DNA of 64,000 bases from Sphingobacteriales bacterium JAD_PAG50586_3 (lineage in GTDB: Bacteria; Bacteroidota; Bacteroidia; CAMBQF01): positions 2,724,842 through 2,788,841 of the forward strand of contig CP096135.1 in NCBI GenBank assembly GCA_023213195.1, in the 5' to 3' direction. Shown in pieces: positions 17,498 to 26,073 of the stretch. The notes beneath the pieces are model-generated. The model searched no databases, was not told the origin of the DNA, and worked only from the letters and a program-made list of their open reading frames with translations. The number at the start of each line of letters is the position of its first letter. Position 1 is the stretch's first letter. Position numbers and translations under genes: made by a program.

Positions 17498-17590
17498 ATG
17501 AAAAATACACTTTGTGTGCTTTGTGATGGCTTAGTGTACTTTGTGGTTAAAACCGCCCGCGAAAATGGGTTGTTTAGCTACACGCTGTAG
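17498..17590 (+). CDS. Micro-ORF 5 of the array (30 aa)
   Basis: Starts MKNTLCVLCDG, continues LVYFVVKTAREN and ends GLFSYTL-stop. It lacks the N-terminal seven residues of the others because the A-rich 7-mer has expanded upstream, which shifts the earlier ATGs out of frame. The C-x-x-C pair is intact. Confidence 0.35.
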   Translation: MKNTLCVLCDGLVYFVVKTARENGLFSYTL

Positions 17591-17603
17591 GGGCATTAAA
17601 AGG

Positions 17604-17641
17604 AAAACCCCGGCAGCTTTCTTTTGATTAAGCCGACGGGG
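17604..17641 (-). terminator. Possible bulged terminator
   Basis: On the minus strand CCCCGTCGGC pairs with GCCGGGG (2-base bulge), followed by TTTT. It lies just past the stop of the T9SS type-A protein gene. The stem is imperfect and the loop long, so this is tentative. Confidence 0.4.
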
Positions 17642-17665
17642 TCCCGTTTCAGTATTTTATAAATG

Positions 17666-19093
17666 CTAGTTTATAACCATGCGTTTTACAGTTTTACCGG
17701 CAGGTGTATTAATATCAAAGAAATACATACCGGCGGGTTGTTTTGTAAGGTCAACAGAAATTACATTTTGGCCTTCGTCAAAGCTTTCTGCAGAGTATAC
17801 TTTGGTGCCCGTCATGTTGTAAACAGTAAGGCTAATATCTTTGCTTTTGTTTTTACCAACGTTTAAACGGAAATTACCGTTAGATGGGTTAGGGTAAACC
17901 TCAAGCGTAGCAAGGGCATCGTCATCTACAGACAAAATAATTGGGCTGCGTTTAAAGTACGATTGGTTATACGCAGGCAGGCCATTGTATATTGTGCCCG
18001 GCACGGTAATAGCGGCGGCATTGTATATCAAAGCGTTGTCTAAAGTATCGGCATTGGTAATGGTACCAAGGGCGCTGGCTTGTGAGTTTGCAATATACAG
18101 TATACCGTTGTAGCCAAGTTGCAAAGCTGTTGGGTAGGTGTTTGCAGGTGGGGTAATGGTATATTTAGATGTTTCTATTTGTACCTGGGTGTCTAATTTA
18201 ATGTTAAACTGGTGAATGTAGTTTTGACTAACACCAACAGTAGAAACATACAGGCGGTTGCTGTATGATGAAAAGTCTACACCGTAAGCGCCTTAGCAGG
18301 TTACCAATAATCATAGGGTTAGAAACTATGCCTGTGTTTACATCAAAGTCTAGCAACTCCAGTTTGTTTTGCAGGCTCATGGTGCGGGCAAGTTTTTTAC
18401 CGTTTGGCGATGCCTTCATACAGCCACGGCCACCAAGGTTATCGGCCATACCTACAGTAGATTCTACAGGACCTTCTAAGCCGGTTTCAGTAAGTTTATA
18501 AGCAACATATTTATTTGTTTTAAAGCCGTGGGCAATAATCCAAACCTCGCCACCATCATATACAGCGGTTAGTTTTTCTTCTACCTGGCCATACAGTGGT
18601 ACGTTTTTGTGGTCTAGGTCAACTTGGCCAAAACCATCGTTAGCGCTCATATCTACAATAGTAAAACGTAAGCTATCTGGGTTGCCATACATATCTACAC
18701 CATTAGCAGGGGCAGTAAATACATAATATATTTGGTTTGAGTTTGGTACCGGAATAATAATAGCACCCTGGCTGGCAGAGGTGTTACCTTTAATACCTGT
18801 ACCATCGCCTACCAAAAGGTGTTTAGCATTCCATAACGAATTGCCATTGGTATACATACGTAAATCTCCATTGGCAGTAGCAATGCTTGCACAGGTAGAG
18901 TTTGATACAAGAGCGCCATCGCCCATTGTATAGGTAATATTCTCAAGGTTAAGGCCTGCTTTGTTGCCAAAGTACCAGTTGGTACCTTCGCGCTGGGCCG
19001 ATACATTGCGTGCTGCCATTACTACTAAAACAAATAGTAGTACATAGGCTAAAATGCTTTCTTTTTTGTGGTGGTTGTAACAGTGTTTTTCAT
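17666..19093 (-). CDS. Secreted protein with T9SS type-A sorting domain (two frameshifts)
   Basis: About 475 residues when joined. It starts MKNTVTTTTKK at 19093. One A must be added to an A6 run near 19055 to continue as ESILAYVLLFVLVVMAARNV, a signal peptide. A second break near 18290 leads from MIIGNLL to AYGVDFSSYSNRLYV. The body (NWYFGNKAGLNLEN, ANGDLRMYTNGNSLWN, SASQGAIIIPVPNSNQIYYV) is a beta-propeller-like domain common in surface proteins of this phylum. The C-terminal 80 residues (LEVYPNPSNGNFRL ... MTGTKVYSAES ... GMYFFDI) are a type-A sorting domain. Role on the cell surface unknown. Confidence 0.82.
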
Positions 19094-19366
19094 ATTGATT
19101 TGGGTTAAAAATCTTGGATGTAAAATTATGTTGGCGGTGTATTGTAGAAAGTTTAGTATACAACTGTGTACTACCCACGTAAGGTTTTTTATTATTTGAA
19201 ATATTGCTTTTTGTGTTGAACCCCTTATTTAGCAATGGTTTTGTGGTTTGGTAAAAAATAGAATTGGTATTTAATGCATGTAAGTGGCAGGTAGTTATTT
19301 AAACAATGTGTTGCTTTTTACCTTTAATTGGCGATATTTAATTTTAGCATAATTTATTTTTAGGAT

Positions 19367-19789
19367 ATGAAAATTTGGAAAGTTGATTTTAAACCCTCCG
19401 ATTTAAACCAAGGATCGGTTGGAAATATGGGAGAGCATGTGGGGATAGAATTTATTGAAGCTGGCGATGATTTTTTAGCCGCCACTATGCCGGTTGACCA
19501 CCGTACCAAGCAGCCTGCAGGCATTTTGCACGGCGGGGCATCTGTTGTGCTTGCCGAAACGTTGGGTAGCGTAGCATCGCACCTGTGTATAGATTTAGAA
19601 AAGAACTACGCCGTAGGGCTTGATATTAATGCTAACCACCTGCGAGCTGTAAATGGCGGCTTTGTAAAAGGCATAGCCAAGCCAATACATTTAGGCCGTA
19701 GCACCCATGTTTGGGAAATTAAAATATTTAATGACGAAGGAAAGATTACCTGCATTAGCCGTTTAACAATGGCTATACTATCTAGGTAG
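19367..19789 (+). CDS. Hotdog-fold thioesterase (PaaI/EntH type)
   Basis: A 140-residue protein with the PaaI/YbdB signature HGGASVVLAETLGSVAS around residues 50-66; E59 is the likely catalytic acid and the upstream H is conserved. It hydrolyses acyl-CoA or aryl-CoA thioesters in the cytoplasm. It overlaps the convergent nuclease gene by 12 bases. The substrate cannot be told from context. Confidence 0.88.
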   Translation: MKIWKVDFKPSDLNQGSVGNMGEHVGIEFIEAGDDFLAATMPVDHRTKQPAGILHGGASVVLAETLGSVASHLCIDLEKNYAVGLDINANHLRAVNGGFVKGIAKPIHLGRSTHVWEIKIFNDEGKITCISRLTMAILSR

Positions 19790-20536
19790 CAATTGCTTTT
19801 CGGTTAGGATTCTGCGCTTATCATCGTCAATACCTATTATAGTATTAATAGCATTTGGTGGTGTACCGGCCCAACAAAGGCCCATAAAATCGCAGGCGTA
19901 GGGTTTAAAGCATTGGTTGCCTATGGTTGTTTCGGGTGGCAATGGTTCTAATAGCATGTTTACTTGGTACTGGCTGCTTTTTTCAATTTCGCTTTGGCGC
20001 TCTTGCACCAGGGCAGTTATATCTTCTATCTTAAATAAGTCGCTTAGCGGCTTGGTGCTGTCATAATCATCAGGGCTTTCTATAGGGTATACTATTGCTA
20101 TACTTTCAACTTTAAAGCCGGCCTGGGTTATTACATAGTATTGGAATGATGCATCAAGCACATGCTGTTCTTTAACACTGCGGGTATTTTTTACCTCGTA
20201 CAGTTTTAAACTACCGCTAGTATTAACTACAATATCCATTATAGCATACAGGCTATCGTATAAGAACGATGCCTCGTATAACACCGCTGCTTCCTGCTCT
20301 ATATAATGGCGTGTTATATTAGCAGACTGTTTATACTGCCATGGCGATGCAGGCGTTAAATCCCTACCACCGGGAAATAATTGCTGAGCCAACAGGCCAA
20401 CATCGGTACCCCGCTTAAAACTAACGCGCTGACTTTCGGTCAGCGCGTCGCGTTTATTATAGCTGTTTTTGTAGTAATAGAGTTGTTTTGGGCATTGTAT
20501 GCCCCTAACAAAAGCCGATTTGCTAATGTGTGCCAA
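19778..20536 (-). CDS. Cas4-like PD-(D/E)XK nuclease with Fe-S cysteines (DUF2779-type N-terminal half)
   Basis: A 252-residue protein. The start SKSAFVRGIQCPKQLYYYKN, the RGTDVGLLAQQLFPGG motif and AIMDIVV ... KLYEVKN are those of the RecB/Cas4-like module in DUF2779-family proteins. D101, E114 and K116 form the nuclease core. C15, C209, C215 and C221 can bind a 4Fe-4S cluster as in Cas4/AddB. Family members I recall are about 500 residues, with an RNase H-like half after the cluster. Here the protein stops about 30 residues past it, inside the end of the convergent thioesterase gene. No CRISPR array is near. DNA end-processing is inferred. Confidence 0.75.
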   Translation of the reverse strand: MAHISKSAFVRGIQCPKQLYYYKNSYNKRDALTESQRVSFKRGTDVGLLAQQLFPGGRDLTPASPWQYKQSANITRHYIEQEAAVLYEASFLYDSLYAIMDIVVNTSGSLKLYEVKNTRSVKEQHVLDASFQYYVITQAGFKVESIAIVYPIESPDDYDSTKPLSDLFKIEDITALVQERQSEIEKSSQYQVNMLLEPLPPETTIGNQCFKPYACDFMGLCWAGTPPNAINTIIGIDDDKRRILTEKQLLPR

Positions 20537-20545
20537 TAGAACTAG

Positions 20546-22633
20546 TTACTGGCTAACAACAACACGGCGGTTAACAACGGCTCCATCCATTTGCAGGCGT
20601 AAATTATATACACCGGCAGGTAGGGCAGGGGCAATGCTGCTAAAATCTAAGGTAGTTGCATTGTTTGCCTGCATTGTAATGGTGCGGGCTGCAATACTAC
20701 GTCCGGTAACATCAAACAAGTGCAGGGTGGCCATGCCGCCTTTAGCGCTGTTAATATTAATAAGCGTTTGGTTGGTAATGGGGTTAGGGTAAACATTTAA
20801 GCCCAGGTTGGTAGTGGTTTGCTCGCTAATGCCAACACCTTGGCCGCCAATATTGATATCATCAACATATAAGCGTTGACCTTGGCCATCGGCAGTAAGT
20901 TCAAAACGAATCATAGCGGCATCTTTGTTTGCAAGGCCATTTATGTTTACTGTTTCGGTACGCCAGCCGCTGCCTGCCGGTGGCACAAAATTACCGGTAC
21001 CGTTAGCTACGGTGGCTAGTTGGGCACCTGTTTTAGAGTAGCGTACCTGCCATGTTTCTCCGCAGTTGGTAGATATGTATACCTTTAACACATCGTTAGT
21101 ATTGCCATTGTAGCGGTAAGCTACTTTAAAGGTTAATTCTAAAGGCGATTGGGTAGTGGTTGTCATGTCCATTACCGGCGATAGAAATTCGCGCTTTTCG
21201 GAGCTATCTAACAATGCACAGTTTACAGATATTGATGCGCTGCCGGTGGCTGCCGCTGTTGTTGTGCGTGTCCAAGTAGTGCCTGTTGTTGGAGAAATTT
21301 CCCAGTTTAACAAGTTGTTTGATGGATTTACAGGGAATTGTGCGGTTTCAAAACCTTCAATTAAAGGCATGGTTTGTATACCAGGCGATGGGTAAACCTT
21401 TATAATCTGGCTTTTGGTTACAGCATTAGAACCACCAGAGTTTGTAGCGGTTAGTGTAACATTATAAGTACCCGGGTTTGGGTAAGTAACGGTTGGGTTT
21501 TGGTCTGACGATGTTGGAGGAGTTGCGCCCGGCAAATCCCAGTTCCACTCCCAGGTTTGGTCAACATCTGCACCGTACGATACATCAGTAAACGTTACAC
21601 TGCTACCTGCGCAGGTGCGCGATGGGTCGTAAAGAAAATCGGCAATGGGGGCGCATGGCGATACCACAAAACCATCGTTAGTACCCGTTGCTATAAGGTT
21701 TGCGTTAGAAGATAGGTTGTTGCGGCCCCCAACGCTGGATGTTGCCGCTGCCTGCATACGGGTAGCCTGCCCGCTGGTAAACATTACGGTGCAGGTAGAA
21801 TAGTCCATGTAGTTTTGTACGTTGGCTAATACGCCACAATCGTTTTGTGCTAAGTCGCACGTCAGGCACGATCCGTTTGTTTTAGGGGTGTCGTTAACGT
21901 TATCTGTACCGTTGCAGCTAGAGCCGCAATCGTTATTGCTGCCCCAGGTGTGGTTTAGGTTAAACCAGTGGCCGGCCTCGTGGGTTAGGGTGCGCTCAGA
22001 AAAATTGCCGCCGTTAGATGTGCCTATGTTGCCAAACTGTGTGTTTAGCACCACAACACCATCGCAACCGTTGCATGGCGATGAGCCTGGAAGGTAGGCA
22101 TAGCCACCCGCACCAAAAGAAATACGGTCTACCACCCAAATGTTAAAGTATTTGTTGGTAGGCCAGCTAATAAGGTCTTTTACGTTATCATCGGCACTAA
22201 AAGTAAGGTCAGACACGGTGCGGGTAATACCATCGGTACAATTACCGGCAGGGTCTATCTTGGCTAAGCGGAATTCAAAATCGGGGGCGGCTACACGGCC
22301 TTTAAAGGTTTGTATTACCTGGGCTGTATCGGCATTAAGTTTTTGAAAGTCGCGGTTTAATATGCTAATGGCATTTAATACCTGTGCTTTAGATACATTC
22401 TCTGGCCCGTAGTTGTGTATTATGTGTACTACAACGGGTATAACCTTAATTGCTCTGGCATTTGTAGGTACAAAGTTCTCTGTTTCTGTTTCAAGGTTTT
22501 GCATATCAATAATACCTTGTGGCCTTATTGTTAGCGCGTCTTGAACTGCTTTGGTAGTGCCACAGGGCACTTGTGCATAAGCTACAGAACCGGCGAGTAA
22601 TAGGCTTAATGCTGAAATAAAAAATTTAGTCAT
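20546..22633 (-). CDS. Secreted M43 (pappalysin-like) zinc metalloprotease with PKD and T9SS type-A domains
   Basis: A 695-residue secreted protease. Signal peptide 1-20. The zinc-binding HEAGHWFNLNH is at 218-228 and the Met-turn YMDYSTCTVMF follows near 275. Several Cys pairs nearby (CNGCDG, CGSSCNG, CLTCD) suggest disulfides, as in cytophagalysin-type enzymes. A PKD domain lies at about 330-410 (QTWEWNWDLPGATPP). A jelly-roll-like region follows, and the type-A sorting domain is at the C-terminus (LNVYPNPITNQTLI, VTGRSIAARTI, GVYNLRLQ). Probably degrades extracellular protein. The GH3 gene lies just upstream on the same strand. Confidence 0.92.
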   Translation of the reverse strand: MTKFFISALSLLLAGSVAYAQVPCGTTKAVQDALTIRPQGIIDMQNLETETENFVPTNARAIKVIPVVVHIIHNYGPENVSKAQVLNAISILNRDFQKLNADTAQVIQTFKGRVAAPDFEFRLAKIDPAGNCTDGITRTVSDLTFSADDNVKDLISWPTNKYFNIWVVDRISFGAGGYAYLPGSSPCNGCDGVVVLNTQFGNIGTSNGGNFSERTLTHEAGHWFNLNHTWGSNNDCGSSCNGTDNVNDTPKTNGSCLTCDLAQNDCGVLANVQNYMDYSTCTVMFTSGQATRMQAAATSSVGGRNNLSSNANLIATGTNDGFVVSPCAPIADFLYDPSRTCAGSSVTFTDVSYGADVDQTWEWNWDLPGATPPTSSDQNPTVTYPNPGTYNVTLTATNSGGSNAVTKSQIIKVYPSPGIQTMPLIEGFETAQFPVNPSNNLLNWEISPTTGTTWTRTTTAAATGSASISVNCALLDSSEKREFLSPVMDMTTTTQSPLELTFKVAYRYNGNTNDVLKVYISTNCGETWQVRYSKTGAQLATVANGTGNFVPPAGSGWRTETVNINGLANKDAAMIRFELTADGQGQRLYVDDINIGGQGVGISEQTTTNLGLNVYPNPITNQTLININSAKGGMATLHLFDVTGRSIAARTITMQANNATTLDFSSIAPALPAGVYNLRLQMDGAVVNRRVVVSQ

Positions 22634-22660
22634 TACTATAATGGATTGATATTTTTAATA

Positions 22661-24274
22661 CTAAAGGTAACGTGCGTTGTTAGCGGTTTCGGGTTTTAAG
22701 TGGCCTTTGGCTAAGGCAAACTCTGTAAACTCTTTTAACTGCTCTGTTTTCATCACCCTGGGGAATTTATGCTGGCCTCCAGATTTACCCTTGGCTTCCA
22801 TAAAATCGTAAAAGCATTGCAGGGGTAAAACTTCAACCATAATGTCTTTTAAAGCGGCACGGCGTTCAATTTCATAATCGTCGTTAAGCTCACACAGCGT
22901 AGCATCAAGCATATCTCTAAACACTTTTGCATCAACAGCATCGTTAGTGCCAATATGCCATTTGTGCCCAAATAAGGTACCTGCGCGTACACCGGTTACA
23001 GTAAACTCTTGTACAGAGATATTCAGCTTGTCAGATACAATGCGTACTGCCTTACTCATATTGTCTACAGAAAGGTGTTCGCCACACAGGCTTAAAAAGT
23101 GCTTGGTACGCCCGGTAATTACAATCTCGCTATGCTCTACCGATGTAAATTTAACGGTGTCGCCAATAAGGTAGCGCCATGTTCCGGCGTTGGTTGTAAG
23201 CAATATGGCATATTCTACCCCTTCTTTTACATCGGCAAGGGTAATGGTGTGCGGGTTGTCTTGCACTTTGCCATCAGCATCAAAGTTCTCTTCGGTAAAA
23301 GGTATAAACTCGTAAAAAATGCCATTATCCAGTAAAAGCTGCATGCCTTTACAGTCTTTGCGGCTTTGGTAGGCTATAAAACCTTCAGAAGCCAAATATG
23401 TTTCTATGTAATGGATTGGGCGGCCCAAAAGCTTTTCAAACGGCTTTTTATAAGGCTCCATAGATACGCCGCCGTGGGTATAAATACTCAGGTTAGGCCA
23501 AATTTCGTGTATGTTATTCAGCTTATAATGCTCAATAACACGCTCCATAATAATCTGTATCCATGCGGGTACACCTACAACAATACCAATATCCCATTTA
23601 TCGGCATTGTGCACTATCTCATCAATTTTCTGTGCCCAGTCTCGCTCTCGCGATATTTTTTTGCCCGGCTTGTAAAAATGCTGGAACCAAAAAGGTATTT
23701 TCTTAGCGTTAATGCCCGATAGGTCTCCTTCAAAATAAGTACCCCTATTGTTTAAGTGGGTACTGCCGCCAATCATTAAAATACCCTTTTCAAATAGTTC
23801 AGGTGGTAAATCATAATGGGCCAGCGATAATATTTGAAGAATAGAGGCTTTGCGTATAGACTTTACAATATCTTCAGTAATAGGTATGCGCTTGCTGGCA
23901 CTTTCTGATGTACCCGAACTTAGGGCGAAATATTTGGTAATACCCGGCCAGCAAATATTGGCTTCACCTTCCAGTGCATAGTGCCACCAGCGTTCGTAAA
24001 TCTTATTATAGTCGTGTACGGGTACGTTGCGCTTAAATGCGGCAACAGGGTTGTTGGAGAATATAATGTCGCTAAATTTATATTCATCGCCAAAACGGGT
24101 AAACTGAGCCTTTTGCAGCAGGTTTAGCAACGTTTTTTCTTGTAGCTTGGCCGCTGAAGGCTTTTTACGTATGCCTGATACGGTATGGTTTAGCTTAATG
24201 GCATTCTTAATAATATTTCCCAGCAAATGAACCCCGCCGGGATTCTTAACAAGGGCTTTCTCCATCTTATACAA
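22661..24274 (-). CDS. GH3 family acyl-adenylate-forming protein
   Basis: A 537-residue bacterial GH3 protein. Family features visible: YFALSSGTSESASKRIPI (ATP-binding loop), GGVSMEPYKKPFEKLLG, YLASEGFIAYQ, LLTTNAGTWRYLIGDTVKF and ITGRTKHFLSLCGEHLS. Plant members join amino acids to auxin or jasmonate; the role of bacterial homologues is not established, and an acyl-adenylate ligase activity is expected. It is 27 bases upstream of the M43 protease gene. A terminator lies between it and the gene at 24388. Confidence 0.9.
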   Translation of the reverse strand: MYKMEKALVKNPGGVHLLGNIIKNAIKLNHTVSGIRKKPSAAKLQEKTLLNLLQKAQFTRFGDEYKFSDIIFSNNPVAAFKRNVPVHDYNKIYERWWHYALEGEANICWPGITKYFALSSGTSESASKRIPITEDIVKSIRKASILQILSLAHYDLPPELFEKGILMIGGSTHLNNRGTYFEGDLSGINAKKIPFWFQHFYKPGKKISRERDWAQKIDEIVHNADKWDIGIVVGVPAWIQIIMERVIEHYKLNNIHEIWPNLSIYTHGGVSMEPYKKPFEKLLGRPIHYIETYLASEGFIAYQSRKDCKGMQLLLDNGIFYEFIPFTEENFDADGKVQDNPHTITLADVKEGVEYAILLTTNAGTWRYLIGDTVKFTSVEHSEIVITGRTKHFLSLCGEHLSVDNMSKAVRIVSDKLNISVQEFTVTGVRAGTLFGHKWHIGTNDAVDAKVFRDMLDATLCELNDDYEIERRAALKDIMVEVLPLQCFYDFMEAKGKSGGQHKFPRVMKTEQLKEFTEFALAKGHLKPETANNARYL

Positions 24275-24338
24275 TACTTATGTTTTTATTAGCAAAAAAC
24301 AAATATACGGTTTGTTTACTTAGTATTTACACAAATGC

Positions 24339-24363
24339 AAAAGCCCCGCAGTGCGGGGCTTTT
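24339..24363 (-). terminator. Rho-independent terminator (bidirectional)
   Basis: AGCCCCGCA and TGCGGGGCT form a perfect palindrome flanked by A-run and T-run. It lies 25 bases past the stop of the LolA-like/LysM gene. Confidence 0.85.
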
Positions 24364-24387
24364 AACTATAGTAATGTGCGTAAGTGC

Positions 24388-25227
24388 TTAAAAATTATAG
24401 GTTTTACAATCTTTGGTAAACTCGTCTGCGGGGAAGGTTGGGTTTATCTTTAAGTTGGTAATGCTGTATTTTTCATACAGCCCTTTATCATCATACAACT
24501 CTTGTATTACAGGTAAAAAGTTTACTTTATCAATATAAAGTACGGTGCGCTTAGCATAAACATTTGGTATTTTAATTACCTGCCCTGCTTTAACATCGTC
24601 GTAATCAGCAATTTTATTGTGTTCCAATATCATATACTCATTAACAAATTTTTTGCGGGCTATTTTCCTAACATCCTCGCCAGCCTGCACTGTATAGCTT
24701 TCATAAGCAAAATCATTGTAATTAATGTCTGCTTTGTAGTAGTCTTTACCTAGCCACTTTACATTAGATAGTTTTACGTAGTCGTCAATCTTATCAGCAT
24801 ATTTTTTACGCATTTGTACAATTATGCTTTTAAAATATTTAAAGCCCGATTCTAGCATACTATGGTGCTGGTCTTTTACCACACGGCTGTCGTAAATACT
24901 TAGGTTTACATTAATAGGTACATTGTTAGGGTTAACCAGACATTTGCCGCCACGCTCGCCCTCTACATATAAAATTTCTGTGCCTGAGTCTTTTGCAGGA
25001 GCTGTAATTTTTAGGTATACTTTAAACGGACCCGTTGCTTGCAGGCGCGTATCAATAACGCCATCGCGCATTTTACCTTGTATACGTTCCGATTGGTTTA
25101 GCGTATACGTTGCCGTTTTTAAATTATCAACTGCCAAAACCATTTTATCCAATAGTTGGTCTACGGTAATTTGGGCGTTTACCGATAATGAAGTTAGAAT
25201 TAGGAGAACGAAGAGTGTTTTTTTCAT
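24388..25227 (-). CDS. LolA-like (DUF1571-type) periplasmic protein with internal LysM
   Basis: A 279-residue secreted protein. MKKTLFVLLILTSLSVNAQ is a signal peptide, which fixes the start at 25227 rather than the longer frame at 25257. The main domain (LDKMVLAVDNLKTATYTLNQ, TGPFKVYLKI, LYVEGERGGKCLVNPN) is of the DUF1571/LolA-like beta-sheet type. A LysM-like segment interrupts it at about 178-222 (YTVQAGEDVRKIARKKF ... AGQVIKIPNV), after which LYIDKVNFLPVIQELYDDKG resumes the LolA-like fold. Peptidoglycan contact through the LysM is inferred; ligand unknown. Confidence 0.78.
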   Translation of the reverse strand: MKKTLFVLLILTSLSVNAQITVDQLLDKMVLAVDNLKTATYTLNQSERIQGKMRDGVIDTRLQATGPFKVYLKITAPAKDSGTEILYVEGERGGKCLVNPNNVPINVNLSIYDSRVVKDQHHSMLESGFKYFKSIIVQMRKKYADKIDDYVKLSNVKWLGKDYYKADINYNDFAYESYTVQAGEDVRKIARKKFVNEYMILEHNKIADYDDVKAGQVIKIPNVYAKRTVLYIDKVNFLPVIQELYDDKGLYEKYSITNLKINPTFPADEFTKDCKTYNF

Positions 25228-25302
25228 TTTTGAACTTACTTTTGGCTTATGATACAATTTTTGTGCAAATTAATTAATTGAACGATATTTAGCTTATAAA
25301 TA

Positions 25303-26073
25303 ATGGAGATTTATGGAATAATTCCGGCACGTTACCAAAGCACCCGGCTTCCCGGCAAACCTTTGGCAATTATTGGCGGCAAACCAATGATACAACGTGT
25401 GTATGAGCAATGCATAAAAAGCGGGGTGTTAAAAAGCGTTACTGTTGCTACAGACGATGAACGTATAGCCGATATTGTAAAAAGCTTTAATGGCAATGTA
25501 ATTTTAACAAACCCAAGCCACCCCAGCGGCACCGACCGTTGCTTTGAAGCTGCCCAAAAATTAGGTTTAGATAATAATGCTGTAGTAATTAATATTCAGG
25601 GAGATGAGCCCTTTATTAATCCCGAACAGATAGACTTGCTTGCCGGTTGTTTTGATAATGACGATACCCAAATTGCTACGCTGGTTAAAACAATAACCAA
25701 CGCCGAAGATCTTGATAACCCTGGCATTGCCAAGGTTGTTGTTGGGGCAAATAACAACGCCCTCTATTTTAGCCGCAGTCCCATACCTTTTGTACGAAAT
25801 GCTGCTAAAGAAAACTGGCTTGCTGAAAATATATATTACAAACACATAGGTATTTACGGGTATACGTATAAAGTATTGAAGCAGCTTGTGGACTTAAAAC
25901 AGTCGCCGCTGGAACTGGCAGAGAGTTTAGAGCAGCTACGGTGGTTAGAGCATGGCTTTAACATAGCCGTGAAAGTTACTGAATATGAAAATTTTGCAAT
26001 AGATACCCCCACGACCTTGAAGTTGCTAACAAAATGGTTTAGCATATTACAATTTGATTATTTTTGCGGTTGA
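25303..26073 (+). CDS. kdsB: 3-deoxy-manno-octulosonate cytidylyltransferase (CMP-Kdo synthetase)
   Basis: A 256-residue enzyme that activates Kdo with CTP to CMP-Kdo for lipopolysaccharide inner core synthesis. The N-terminal GIIPARYQSTRLPGKPLA nucleotide-binding motif, SGTDRCFEAA and NIQGDEPFINPEQID are all KdsB signatures, and YKHIGIYGYTYKVL is also conserved. Its TGA overlaps the ATG of the next gene, so the two are translationally coupled. The other Kdo genes lie 7-10 kb away on the minus strand. Confidence 0.95.
   Translation: MEIYGIIPARYQSTRLPGKPLAIIGGKPMIQRVYEQCIKSGVLKSVTVATDDERIADIVKSFNGNVILTNPSHPSGTDRCFEAAQKLGLDNNAVVINIQGDEPFINPEQIDLLAGCFDNDDTQIATLVKTITNAEDLDNPGIAKVVVGANNNALYFSRSPIPFVRNAAKENWLAENIYYKHIGIYGYTYKVLKQLVDLKQSPLELAESLEQLRWLEHGFNIAVKVTEYENFAIDTPTTLKLLTKWFSILQFDYFCG

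Larger units (their letters stand above)
16922..17578 (+). repeat. Tandem array of five ~125-bp units
   Basis: Units begin at TACATGCTGTA or TACACGCTCTA: 16922-17057 (136 bp), 17058-17182, 17183-17307 and 17308-17432 (125 bp each) and 17433-17578 (146 bp; the extra 21 bp equal three more 7-mers of the GAAAAAT type). Each unit has an A-rich head (AAATGAAAAATGAAAAACG), a run of quasi-repeats of CTTTGTG about every 10 bases ending CTTTGTGGTTA, and a tail CGCGAAAAYGGGTTGTTTAG. Each unit carries one short ORF (listed separately). Confidence 0.9.
16404..17665. other. Long intergenic region with repeats and micro-ORF array
   Basis: About 1.26 kb without a conventional gene. In order it holds an orphan promoter, two class-2 hairpin elements (16566-16614, 16633-16676), about 240 bases of AT-rich sequence with no recognised feature, a decayed repeat end coding MNKIRYML-stop (16907-16933), the five-unit tandem array (16922-17578) and a bulged terminator for the convergent T9SS gene. 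Confidence 0.7.

Noticed and set aside
16922..17578. Tandem array as a CRISPR
   Set aside because: Units are contiguous 125-bp repeats with no unique spacers, and no cas genes are near. The Cas4-like gene at 19.8 kb belongs to the DUF2779 type.
24923..25252. 109-residue plus-strand ORF opposite the LysM/LolA-like gene
   Set aside because: Antisense shadow with no domain; the minus-strand protein has a signal peptide and recognisable domains.
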